64,000 bases of DNA, taken from positions 29,263,763 through 29,327,762 of the forward strand of contig CM038710.1 in NCBI GenBank assembly GCA_021613375.1, in the 5' to 3' direction. The stretch comes from Megaleporinus macrocephalus (lineage: Eukaryota; Chordata; Actinopteri; Characiformes; Anostomidae). Positions 40,739 to 51,105 of the stretch are shown here, piece by piece. Numbering within the stretch: the stretch's first letter is position 1; each line of letters starts with the position of its first letter. The translations under genes and the position numbers were made by a program. The notes below the pieces were generated by a model. The model saw only the letters and a program-made list of their open reading frames with translations. It ran no database searches and was not told the origin of the DNA.

Positions 40739-41589
40739 AGCTGATACACATTTCCTTTTTACTTCTTATTTTTTTCATGTATGCATGAAATTCAAACAGT
40801 GAGAAAGAGCGTCCTGAATTCCTGCTTGGAATTCTTTTACTTGACTCTTTAATGATGTAAAATTATGATCCGTTCCAGTGAAATACCAAGTTTCTTAATG
40901 TCTTTGTAGTAATCAAACATATACAATCATGTTTGTGATAACACTGGTAGAAATAGGCAAGCTTTGCTTGAAACTCAAGCAGCATTGAGGGCTATAGCTG
41001 TAATCGGATGAAGTGGGTTATTGTCGCTTTATTACATTGGACCTGAAAATTTAGAAATGAAATAAAATACCATTTAAAATTGCTTAGTTTTAATTCATTC
41101 ATTTTGGGCTCTGATTCCTTTTGGTTGGTGTCAGCTACACTGTAGAACTAACTGTTCAGTCTACATGTACTTTAGATGACCGAAATGTTCCAACTTAGAC
41201 AATAAATAGAATAAGGTCAAACAACATCAAAACTATAAATGTGAATCAAGAATCTAAAATTTTACAAGGATTGTCTTGCCTCCTAATTTGAGCACATAGG
41301 CTGCCTAAACGGCACATGCATCATAGGTGTAGGTGAACAGCAGGTGAAGTAAAACCTTATAGAAGTTAGAAGTATAGAAGAAAGAGTGGAATGGAATGAA
41401 CCAGAACCAGATCTGAGGAGATTGGTTTGGCGAAATTAAGGCAAGGGCACAAACAACCAAGTATTAGAAAAGCAATGTGCAGATTTTGTGAGGTGAGCTT
41501 TTGTGAAATCGTATTGTGGAGTCATTTTTCAATTTTACAGTTCTCGGTTCTTTGAGACATATTTCTAAGAAGTAATCACTGTGCATATC

Positions 41590-42960
41590 TCTCCACTGAA
41601 ATCACATCCTTCCATTCACCATAAAATTTTCATACAATGTACAGTTGTCATGTTAAGGTGATGTAGAAAAATTTAAATCCACAAAAATGGAGATATGTGT
41701 TTTTCTTTGAACAGTGACGATATGCACTTAAAAACCCTGTTCAGGTATAAGAAGAGTCACAAAGAAAGATTCTATTTTTAATAGTCTTAATTTAAGGCAC
41801 ATCATAGCAGCAACTGCAATTACAATACTATGTAACCATGCTTGAGAGTTCCCCCTTGTAAAACCAGCTGGAGACTTTTCACAGGCCGAAATCAATAAAA
41901 TCTACATAGGCTAATGAGTCTATAGATGTACAGTCCAGTGCAAAAAACAGAGACTATTTATTTGATTATTTAATTTCCAGTCAAAATGGCCATTAACATT
42001 TAGACACTACTCAAACACACCATATCTAAAAATAGCTAACTTTCACATAGGGCCAGATAGATTAAATATAAGGAAATCCATTTGCATAAACAAAGAGAAA
42101 ATAAGTATTTAAAAAAAGGAGTTTCCAAAATTGGAGTGATCAAAAATCTCTGTCCATCTTTAAGCTGTGAGAGAAAAACTCAACTCTGTTAATTAGAAAG
42201 AATGCACAGCTGTCAAGAAGTTGTAACAGAGAAAAGAAAATTAATAAAAAATAAGAATACCTAAAGTAAAATGAAAAAGCAAGGTGTTAGGTTTTCCTGT
42301 GATTTTTTTATTGTGATTTTTTTGGTCGTGCATTTGTGCTAAATATATCATCGCTGTCCAAAAAATTGCCTCCCTAAATTTAGTAACTTTAGAAACTATA
42401 AGTGTAAGTTAAAGGATTGTTGTTTTAAAACATTCCAAAATTTGCTAAAATTGTTAATAGTTATGGATAACAGTTTTGAAGGTAGGTCAAACACATCTTT
42501 GTATCGTCTTGCAGAGATGTCTACTGAAGTTAACAAGCTAACCAGCAATAACACTTTCTATCTCAAGAGGCGACAGTAAATCACAGCAGGGTTAGGTCTG
42601 TCATCAGTTTAACATGAGAGAGAGATTTTCTAAACACTTGTCAATCATGTTGAAGGTCCTGCTGCTGGTTATAACTATTTAGGGACAGATAGCTAATAAA
42701 AAAAAACCCACACTCAACGATGGGTCCATGAAGAATCCATGTTCAGCAGCAACCAAAAGTAAGAGGTGAAGTTAGATGCTGAACTTGAGGTCTGTTCGTT
42801 ATCTGAAGCAAACTTAGCACACGAACTTTAGTAATAAGTGTTTTTTGAGTCATCTGGGTTTATTTAGTTTTATTAACACAAGAAGCTCATAGGTTGTGAT
42901 TTTTGGAAAGTTTACCATTAAAATCATTAAATTCTCTGAAATTCCATGTATCCCCCAAGA
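41590..42960 (-). pseudogene. Decayed duplicate of the eps8l3 3' end
   Basis: This stretch downstream of gstm A aligns in order with eps8l3 3' sequence and introns at about 53.1-55.2 kb. Shared blocks include 41690-41750 with 53680-53750, 41865-41940 with 53850-53930, 41965-42020 with 53960-54005, 42400-42490 with 54255-54360, and 42900-42950 with 55155-55200. The counterparts of the last two exons are deleted at about 41597. Of the exon at 54865-54950 only the acceptor and roughly 25 bp survive, near 42790-42810. It cannot encode anything. It marks the reach of the tandem duplication that produced two gstm genes. Confidence 0.8.
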
Positions 42961-43094
42961 ATCTTGTTCATGAGCCTTATGGATGTTGTTTCCAAATATC
43001 TTGCTTATAAACTGACATTTTTGTATTTCTGTCCCAAAGTGACTGAAGTATTTGCTGGAGAATTTTGATTCACTGTGGTTCTGTAGTAAGTTCT

Positions 43095-43440
43095 GTCAAT
43101 TAGAACATTGTCGGCTTTCTTTCATATATATTTTCATCCTTATGTCCCATCGCGCAAACTAAGGTCCTCTGATTCTGGTCAACTGGCTGTACCCAGGTTT
43201 AGGCTTTCCTCTTTGCATGGAAGGTCCTTAAGTGTTGCTGCCTTGTCTCTTTGGAAATCCCTACCTTCTTGTATGTGCTCCTCTCCCTCTCTTGCCTACT
43301 TTAAATCTCAGCTAAAATCTGTTCTCTAAATACTTTTATCTTCTTTGATTTATTTATCTTTAAATTATTATTTCTCTTTTTTCCCTCCCTTAAATTGTAA
43401 AGAGTTCTTGGGTATGTGAGAGACACTGTATAAGTAACAC
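43095..43440 (+). mobile_element. LINE 3' end (L2/CR1-like), with ORF2 C-terminal fragment
   Basis: 43129-43329 encodes YVPSRKLRSSDSGQLAVPRF, LSVAALSLWKSLPS and YFKSQLKSVL, the pattern at the extreme C terminus of fish L2-like reverse-transcriptase proteins. AATTGTAAAGAGTTCTTGGG and ACACTGTATAAGTAA follow, as in their 3' tails. It is truncated at its 5' end. Confidence 0.7.
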
Positions 43441-43449
43441 ACATTCATC

Positions 43450-43772
43450 CATGTGTTATCTTTCACTTTATCCCGCTAGTCAGTCACAGGGGGGTTGGAG
43501 CTGATCCCAGCGTCATCGGACAAAGGTGGGGTACATCATGGACAGGTCGCCAGTCCATCGCATGGCCAACACACACTCACATATACAGGTAATATAGAGT
43601 GATCGATTAACCTAACATGCATGTTAGGACTGTGGGAGGAAACCGGAGTACCCAGAGGAAACCCATTCAAGCACAGGGAGAACATGCACTATCCACACAG
43701 AACGGCCCGTACCGGGAATCGAACCTGGAGCGTCTTGTTGTGAAACGACAGTGCTAACCACTACACCACCTG
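43450..43772 (-). mobile_element. tRNA-derived SINE, same head, reverse orientation
   Basis: Read on the minus strand, it starts CAGGTGGTGTAGTGGTTAGC at 43772 and includes GGTTCGATTCCCGG, TGCATGTTCTCCCTGTG and a tail with GGGATCAGCTCCAACC. It sits at the left edge of duplication unit B. Confidence 0.8.
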
Positions 43773-45534
43773 AGAAGTCCTCACAGCCACCTTTTGGCCA
43801 ACACAGTTACACAAAGCAAGGCAGCCAGATATCATCACTATCATCACAGAAAAGTTCTCCTACTTTGTCTGATGCTGCACTCAGTAGGATATCTCACAGC
43901 ATGTTTGTTTAGCTTGAGGAACATTGCCGTTGTACATTAAGAAAACACCTAAAAAGCACCTCAACACATCAGTTTATTACAGTATTGTGTTATACATTAT
44001 GCTGCATGTGGGTTACAGTAACATTACTATATCTGAAGACTTGTTCAGCAGGGTAGAAACAGTACAGGGTACAAAACACATGTAATATTTTTCACATGTT
44101 GTGATGGAAAACAGGACAAAATTCGTTTTTTTCCAGAGTAATGTGCGGTTAATAAAGCTATTATTTAGTTAATTTACATTAAATTATAACTACAGTAATA
44201 ATTCACCCAGTACAGCCCAGCAGCAGTGCTCTGTGAGCTATGTTTATATGAAGGAGCCCATATGTTGGTAAAATACAACATTCACTATCATACAGTCATG
44301 TCTGTCATTTGTCATGTCAGCTAAATACTTCCTATAGCTGAGAGAGTGTTTAACGATGCAGGCTAGAGGGGAATCCAGTGCAGAAGTGAAGTTCATAAGG
44401 TTACAGCAGATTGGTTTGTTAATCAGTGCAGTAATATTCTCTTCCAATGTTACCGCACAGCTTTTTTCCCCTAGTGGTTTCCCGCCTCAGTTAAAACTGA
44501 GGTCGGATTTGGCCACTCCACCTCCCTTGAGGTCAAATCTGAAAGCAATCTTTAAATGTTTTTTCCACACGTTTTCCTCCTGGTACAACATCTGCACGTT
44601 GGTGCAACTTGGATTTGGCACAAAAAGCAGAACTGCAATATTACAGAGAAGCCCTGATGCCCTAGTTAGACCACATACACTATAAGGATATTTCAGGGAC
44701 TGTATGTGTACATTAAATTTTTTTTTAATAACACAGTAAGTGGGACTTGAAAGACATTTTTCTGTTCTTTTATATGGTGTTTTTATACTCAATGTATGTG
44801 ATTATATTATGAAGATATTAATATTTTGTTTTATCTTAAGATTTCAATTAAAAACTACATAATAATACATAATACTGATCCGATACCAAGAAAATACAGG
44901 ACCAGTATCACCGATACTGATATTGATACTTTTTATTGATAAATGCAGCTTGTGTACTATTCATGTTGTGGAAAACAAAGTGTCATGATTTATCACCAAC
45001 ACGCTAGATCTAAATTTTAAATATTGAAGTAACGTAAAACATGAATTATATACAGAACTACAGCTGGACAACAACTGAGATATTTGTTGAAATACAATAT
45101 AATAGTATAAAAGTTCTTACTTTCACTGCACTTCTCTGGGTTAAAGAAAATAAAACATATATATTACTGGAGAACATTAGAGAATACTTTCTCTGGAGAT
45201 ATAAATTGGAGAAATAACACTATTTGAAAACTTTTAAATCTCTTAGTAGCCTGCAGTCCCCTATTTCCATCTCCTATTTCGTAAATAAAATGATGTGATC
45301 CAGATGGAAATCTGTGATATTTAAACCCGTTGCCAGATAAATAATAATTCTAGCATCTGTAAACATATGAGCGGGACATTTATAAGGTGGGAAATAATCG
45401 TTAAACTATAGCTGTTGCTAGCGCAAGGCTGCTGTGAGCCTTTCACAGTTAACACAAGAGTTATTATATTTATATACCACAAACAATGCAAAACTACTTT
45501 CACCCCTAGACATGAAGAAATATTACTTTAAACA

Positions 45535-45780
45535 CTATGAGATACCTGGATACTCTGAAATGACTCTTGTAGGGACCTCTGTCTCTGCGCTGGGGGCCTT
45601 GGTCTTTCTGAGGGGTTTCTCCTGCTCCCTTCGTTTCTTTTGTAGCTCAGAGTTCTCTTTTTCGTGTTGTTTTGTGTGTTTATACAAATGTGTGGTGCTG
45701 CCACTGCACCGAACAGCCTTCTTGCACACATCACATTTGACCATATTTTCATTTTCCGGTATAGAATACCCCAACACTAT
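45535..45780 (-). pseudogene. BED zinc-finger fragment of a transposase
   Basis: The minus-strand frame reads MVKCDVCKKAVRCSGSTTHL, then YKHTKQH, followed by a basic, Glu/Lys-rich tail. A CxxC pair, a TTHL block and spaced His residues are the BED finger pattern found at the N terminus of hAT transposases and ZBED proteins. There is no credible initiation codon in this piece; the upstream part was cut off by the fold-back insertion. It runs to a stop without a catalytic domain. Confidence 0.65.
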
Positions 45781-47240
45781 GGAGGACAAAAAATTACATA
45801 AGTATAAATAAATAAATGTACAAATAAATAATTTAATACATATATAAATGAATAAATAAATACATGCACAAATAAATAAATCAATAAATAAATGTATTTA
45901 TTTATTTCCATATTTCTACATTTATTTCTGTATTTATTTTTACATTTATTTATTTAATTATTTATTTATTTCTAGATTTATTCCTGTACATTTATTTCTG
46001 TATTTTTACATGTATTTTTCATGTATTTATTTCTACATTTATTACCGTAGTTCCACATGTATACCTTTATTTATCTACTTCTCCGTCTGTATGTTAATGA
46101 GGTGGGCGGTTCTATCCTCAATCCAGCAGGATTGGTTAACGGTTAATGACTTATTAGTTAATGACTGCCTCTAGTTTGGTTTAGAAGGGAACAGTTCAGT
46201 TCAGTGCTGATTCAAACGGTTTAGTTCAGTTCAGTGCTGATTTGGACGGTTTAGTTCAGTTCAGTGCTGATTTGGACGGTTTAGTTCAGTTCAGTGCTGA
46301 TTTAAACCGTTTAGTTCAGTTCAGTGCTAATTTCGACTTCAGCTAACTGTTAAACATACTTCAAGATGTGGCCCGCCAACTTCAAACTCTCTCAGAGACA
46401 GATGAAGTGAACGCTGGACGTCCATCACACATTTTACTTCCGAAAATAAACCGCTGTGTCGCCATCTGCACTGAGAAACAGCTCGTTCTCGCATCTACAC
46501 TACGTTCTCAGATGCTTGTGCGCGTCTAAACCGCGTTTTACGGTAGCAGCTTTCAGTACATATTTAAACGGGGAAAGAACGCGTCTTATAGCCTTATAAA
46601 CATCACTAAACGCAGTCTAACACATACACACACACATGTATTAGAAATAAAACATATGTTAAAAGTTATTTGTGGAGCAGTCAAACACGATAGAAATCGA
46701 GACTTAAACAGTCTGTACAGACCCAGTCCCCAAGTAGGAATTCTCTGATTTAATAACAGACTGTTTAATAGAGAAGATCTTCATTTCTATCGAAAGAGTA
46801 TGAAGTTGGCGGGCCACATCTTGAAGTATGTTTAAAACAGTTAGCTGAAGTCCATATATTATTTCCAAAGTAAACTAGAAGCATTCAACAACTTAAGGCC
46901 AAGGCAGTAGTAGCAGAGCCGGAACGACGGAGCTCGTTAACCAATCCCGCTTTAAAGTGAGGATAGGACCACCCACCTCATTAACATACAGACGGAAAAA
47001 CAGAGAAATAAATAAATGTATACATGTGGAAATACGGAAATAAATGTAGACATAAATAAATGAATAAATAAATGTAAAAATAAATTCAGAAATGTAGAAA
47101 TATGGAAATACATAAACCAATAAATGTTTTTATTTAATTATTTATTTGTGCATTTATTTATTTATTAATTTATAAATTTATGTATTCAATTATATATTCG
47201 AACATTTATTCATTTAGACTTATGTCATTTTTGTCCTCCA
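45779..47240. mobile_element. Non-autonomous fold-back DNA element, 1.46 kb, nested in the hAT remnant
   Basis: The ends are inverted copies: ATGGAGGACAAAA at 45779 and its complement ending at 47240. Terminal inverted repeats extend for roughly 330 bp and consist of AAATAAATAAATGTA-type simple sequence, followed by a unique GTTAATGAGGTGGGCGG-like block near 46090-46112 and its inverse near 46972-46986. A second, inner inverted repeat (about 46332-46382 and 46802-46851) sits inside. The 3-bp ACT on both sides could be the target-site duplication. No long reading frame exists, so it would need a transposase in trans. Confidence 0.75.
46193..46333. repeat. 30-bp tandem repeat, about 4.7 copies, inside the fold-back element
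   Basis: The unit TTCAGTTCAGTGCTGATTTG plus GACGGTTTAG repeats with an exact 30-bp period and a few substitutions. Confidence 0.9.
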
Positions 47241-47293
47241 TACTGCACTCCTCCTCTCTCTGTCATGTCGCACCGCGGCCTGTTTCAACTGTT

Positions 47294-47304
47294 TGCTGAG
47301 TCAC
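47294..47304. promoter_or_regulatory. Candidate antioxidant-response / Maf element upstream of gstm B
   Basis: TGCTGAGTCAC on the plus strand reads GTGACTCAGCA on the minus strand, which fits RTGACnnnGC, the core bound by NRF2-small Maf dimers. It overlaps GTCACGTGAC (47300-47309), an E-box palindrome. It lies 221 bp before the gstm B ATG, within transposon-derived DNA. A GC box (GTGGGCGGGT) follows at 47330-47339. Binding is inferred from the motif only. Confidence 0.45.
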
Positions 47305-47524
47305 GTGACGGCACGACAAGGAGCTAAGGGTGGGCGGGTAAAGTAACGTGTGCCTGCAATGAAAGTAGTGACTGTAAAAGAGAGAAACAAACACCTATTA
47401 CACTACTATCAATCCAATACCAGCACTAACGTTGGTATCGATATTTGTTTCAATCCGCCCACCCAGCTGATTGACTCTCTCACTCCAGCTCAGCTCCAAG
47501 TCTGCCGCCCGAGTCTTTTTCAAA

Positions 47525-50500
47525 ATGACGATGAAACTGGCTTACTGGGATATTCGAGGGGTAAGTAAGCAGTACTGTAGAGTGTTCGGCTTTACGGTAT
47601 CGGAATCTGAGTAGGCGCTGGTTCTTCTATGGATCTTTAATGAACATTAAAAAGCAGACGAAACAGCCAACGAAGCCAACGGTGCAGCGCGTGCACTGAG
47701 AGAAAATGCTAGACTGTTTAGTCTTCACCGATTTAGCGCACTTTGTAAGCTGCTTATGCACGTTAAATATGGGAAACGTCGACTATTACAGTCGGTTGGG
47801 AATTGAAATGTTTAAAAATCCTGTAACAAGTTCCGATATTTAAGTTTCGTTTCGTTATACAACTGTACTTGCTGCGCTCCACCCACGTAGCCTGAACTTG
47901 AGATAATGGCTGCTGCTGCTGTCTGGCGGTTAGGTGTTCAGTTAGCAGGTTAAATTAAACGCAAACTTGTCATTTCCCGTTATGTTTACTGCTGTGTGTT
48001 AAACAGTTCGCCCAGCCTATCCGACTGCTGCTGGAGTACACCGGCACGAAGTATGAGGAAAAGTTCTATTCCTGTGGAGAAGGTAAGAACAACTGAATAC
48101 ATGGAAAATCCTGAAACGGACTATTCTTTCTTCTCTTCAAACAGCTCCTTCATGCGGAGATGTTCAGTAAACATCGTGTAGTACATATCAAATCCGCACA
48201 TTTCACTACAGCACTGAAAAGGGTATAGAAGTTGAGCTCATATGAAAGGGCTTCCCACCGAATTTTCCAAATTTTTGCATGATTTAGTAGTCGTGTGTTG
48301 ACCAGTTATTCAGAGTGATTGGATGTGAAATAATGCGCAGTACAGAAACTAAATAGCACTCTACAGTGATGGTGATGGGAGCAAGGGGTCATGATGTCCA
48401 CAGCGCATTTTATATACTGTTTAAAATAACCACTGAATCTGCAAGTTTCTCCGGAGTTGCTTATAGTGGAATATCAGTGGTAAATCTGTACTACTGTGTC
48501 TTACACCTCCATGCAGGAACCTTTCCACCATGCTTTTTATTTTATTTATTAGACCTTTTTCAGACATCAGGCAGCATATTTGTAACCATCTCACATGAGA
48601 GAACTTCAAAGGCATTAAAGTCCACAGGCGTCTGGTTCCTAACACCACCACTCAATTTTGGTGTGGTAATATATATATATATACAATATTATGATATACT
48701 GTCATTTAATTTATAAGATATATCAATAAAAACGGAAAAATCCATACATCAAGTTGTGTTCAATTTCAAGATACGTGCAATCTCTTGTTCAAATCTTGAC
48801 CTTTAAATTGAAAATGCACCTCATTGATATGTGCTGCAATGATCTCATCTTTCTTTATCTGAAGCTCCTGACTATGACAAAAGCTGCTGGTTTGAAGACA
48901 AGGCCAAACTCAAAATGGACTTCCCCAATGTAAGATTTGAAGCAAGGACTGGATCAAAGCTAGTATTTTGTCTTGGTGTCTCAAGCAGAAGGATATAACT
49001 ATGAAACTAAAATCGTTCCAGCTGCCCTACCTTGAGGATGGCGACAGAAAGATTTCACAGAGTATCGCCATAATGAGATACATTGCTCGCAAGCACAACC
49101 TCTGTGAGTGTTCGTTTCAGTTCATTCATTCAGCTTTTCTTTGTGGTGACTGCTGTAAGAAGTCATTTCTGAATGAAAACTTGTCTTGCACTGAACCTTG
49201 AAAGTTTTTGTTCTTTTACCGTGTTGTTAGGTGGAGAGACCGAAGATGAGAACATCCGAGTGGACGTCCTGGAGCAGCAGGCGTTGGACTTCCGCACTGT
49301 TTTTGTCAACTTCTGCTATAGAGAATATGTGAGTGTTCACTGTTTTGATGATTCTGTAAACCTGTTTTTCTACGCCACATGAACAGAGTGACGTATAAAC
49401 TATATATGTTGAATTTCCACCAGGACACTAAAAAACAAGAGTACTTGGCTGCCCTGCCAGGAGTTCTCAAGCAGCTCTCTGACTTCTTGGGCGAGAGGAA
49501 GTGGTTTGCTGGTGACAAGGTAAAAAAAAAACAAAAAAAAAAACTGTGAATCTGTTTCGCACGGATGAATTCTACTGTTGCACAGCGCGCGCTTACGGTG
49601 TTGCCTGGTGACACGAGGAAGACGTGATTTGATGGCGCAGATTGCAAAATAGAGAAAGAGAGAGAAAATAAGGAGAGGCGAATAGAGGAGGCGGGCCAGA
49701 GAAAACCATACACAGCGTCCAAAGTCTACTGTAAAACCGAACTAGCCGAGGGAGCCGTTACTGAGCGCCAACCTGAAGAAAGACGTGGCTGAAGTTAGCT
49801 TTTTAGGTGAATTCCGCCTTTCCACCCTAAACGACGCAGCAGTTAGAGGTGCCGGAATGTAACTTCTATACCATTTAAGGTGGAACGGGGAATTTAAATA
49901 AGAAGTTAACCTTAGAAAGAAAGCAACTGAGCTTTCCCAGTAAACTGCTAGCGAGTCTGAGTTTTACGGTAACCCCTAGCCGAGCACCACATCAGTGTTT
50001 CAGCGTTTCAGCACGTCCAGTCCACAGAGCGGAGCGACACACAGTAACTATAACATTTAGCTTAAATCAGTGTGATGGTAAGTTGAGATGAAGACTAGTA
50101 AAGCGTGTATGTTAGTTGTAGTTATATGTAACAGCTAGTTAAGAACGTAGGTCTGTGTGATAATGAGTTATGTCTGTAAATGATCTAAGCTTTGCTTTAG
50201 AACATAACCACAAAAAATAAAAGCCTGAACTTCATTCACATTACTGTTTTGATTATAGTTACAAACAAACACAACCTCACAAGAACAGACACCCCTCACA
50301 CACACTTTTCCCTCCCAGTGATGCATAAAATATCTATCATATCTATACGCTAACTAACTATCAGATGGTGTTTGTAGCAATTTGAAGCCTAAAATGCACC
50401 AAATCCAGTACAGCGAGAATATTCAGTTTAGTTTGTTTGCAGTAAGTGGGTCAGCAAGTGTAGGACAAGTTTCAGGATAGTAAAGGAGTGTACAGTAGGC

Positions 50501-51105
50501 AGTCTTGTGAACTTACAGTATGATACATGGGTCTAGTAATAAATTTCAATAATAGTAATTTAGAAGTTTTCTTTTAAACGGTATTATATGCAAGTTAAGC
50601 AATAAATGTTAAACGTCTTATTTTATCTTATATATTTACTATTGCTCTTTAACTTAATTTAATTTGTATAATTTATCTGATTAGTGGATAGAATAATCGA
50701 TAGAATACTCGATCACTAAAATAATTGATAGCTGCAGCCCTACATTAAATTAAACTTTTGATTTCCTTCTACTCTTCTTTGTTGATGTAGATTACGTATG
50801 TGGATTTCATCATGTACGAGCTGCTCGACCAACACCGCATGTTTGAGCCCAAGTGTCTGGACAGCTTCCAGAACCTCAAAGATTTTCTGAACAGATTTGA
50901 GGTTAGGATCATGTTTTATAGTATAATTATACTAAAATACTTTTTTCCATCTAATCTACAGTGTGGGAAACTGCATTACATTAAACAAGCTGCTGTGCTT
51001 TGTTTTTCATTTAAGGCGCTTGAGAAGATATCTGCTTACATGAAGTCGAACAGATTTATGAAGGGGCCGGTGAACAACAAGATGGCTAAGTGGGGGAACA
51101 AGTGA
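47525..51105 (+). CDS. gstm: Glutathione S-transferase mu, tandem copy B (complete, 8 exons, 217 aa)
   Basis: Paralogue of the gene at 37764 with the same exon plan. Exons: 47525-47560, 48007-48082, 48865-48929, 49022-49103, 49231-49328, 49424-49519, 50791-50901, 51016-51105 (TGA). Tyr7, Trp46, Lys50, the QS pair and Tyr116 are all kept and no frame break is seen, so it should be functional. Exon 2 is identical to copy A. Differences lie mainly in the second half: FVNFCY for FVNLGY (a new Cys115 next to Tyr116), [10 protein letters not shown] for MYELFDHHRM, and the tail ...[13 protein letters not shown], which is closer to human GSTM than copy A's tail. Intron 6 is expanded to 1.27 kb by an insertion (0.25 kb in A). 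The promoter region is transposon-derived. AATAAA follows at 51160-51165. Confidence 0.95.
49545..50750. mobile_element. Insertion in gstm B intron 6, hAT-like right end
   Basis: gstm B intron 6 is about 1 kb longer than that of copy A. The extra DNA starts after an A-rich tract at 49527-49543 and ends in TAATTGATAGCTGCAGCCCTA, with ATCGATA motifs just before, as in many teleost hAT-element ends. The left half is GC-rich and looks like a transposon 5' region. The expected matching left terminus (TAGGGCTGCA-type) is not seen, so it is truncated or composite. Confidence 0.55.

Larger units (their letters stand above)
44861..47470 (-). mobile_element. hAT-like transposon remnant replacing the gstm B promoter
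   Basis: Homology between the two gstm upstream regions stops at 44860 (37316 in copy A) and resumes at about 47471 (37712). The intervening DNA begins with GATCCGATACC-type sequence and ends with its inverted counterpart near 47430-47460 (GGTATCGATA), as in teleost hAT elements whose ends are rich in GATACC/GGTATC. On the minus strand, 45535-45780 encodes a BED-type zinc finger. The element is interrupted by a second element at 45779-47240. No catalytic transposase domain is left. Confidence 0.7.

Noticed and set aside
46193..46333. CRISPR-like array
   Set aside because: A contiguous 30-bp tandem repeat without spacers, in a eukaryotic transposon.
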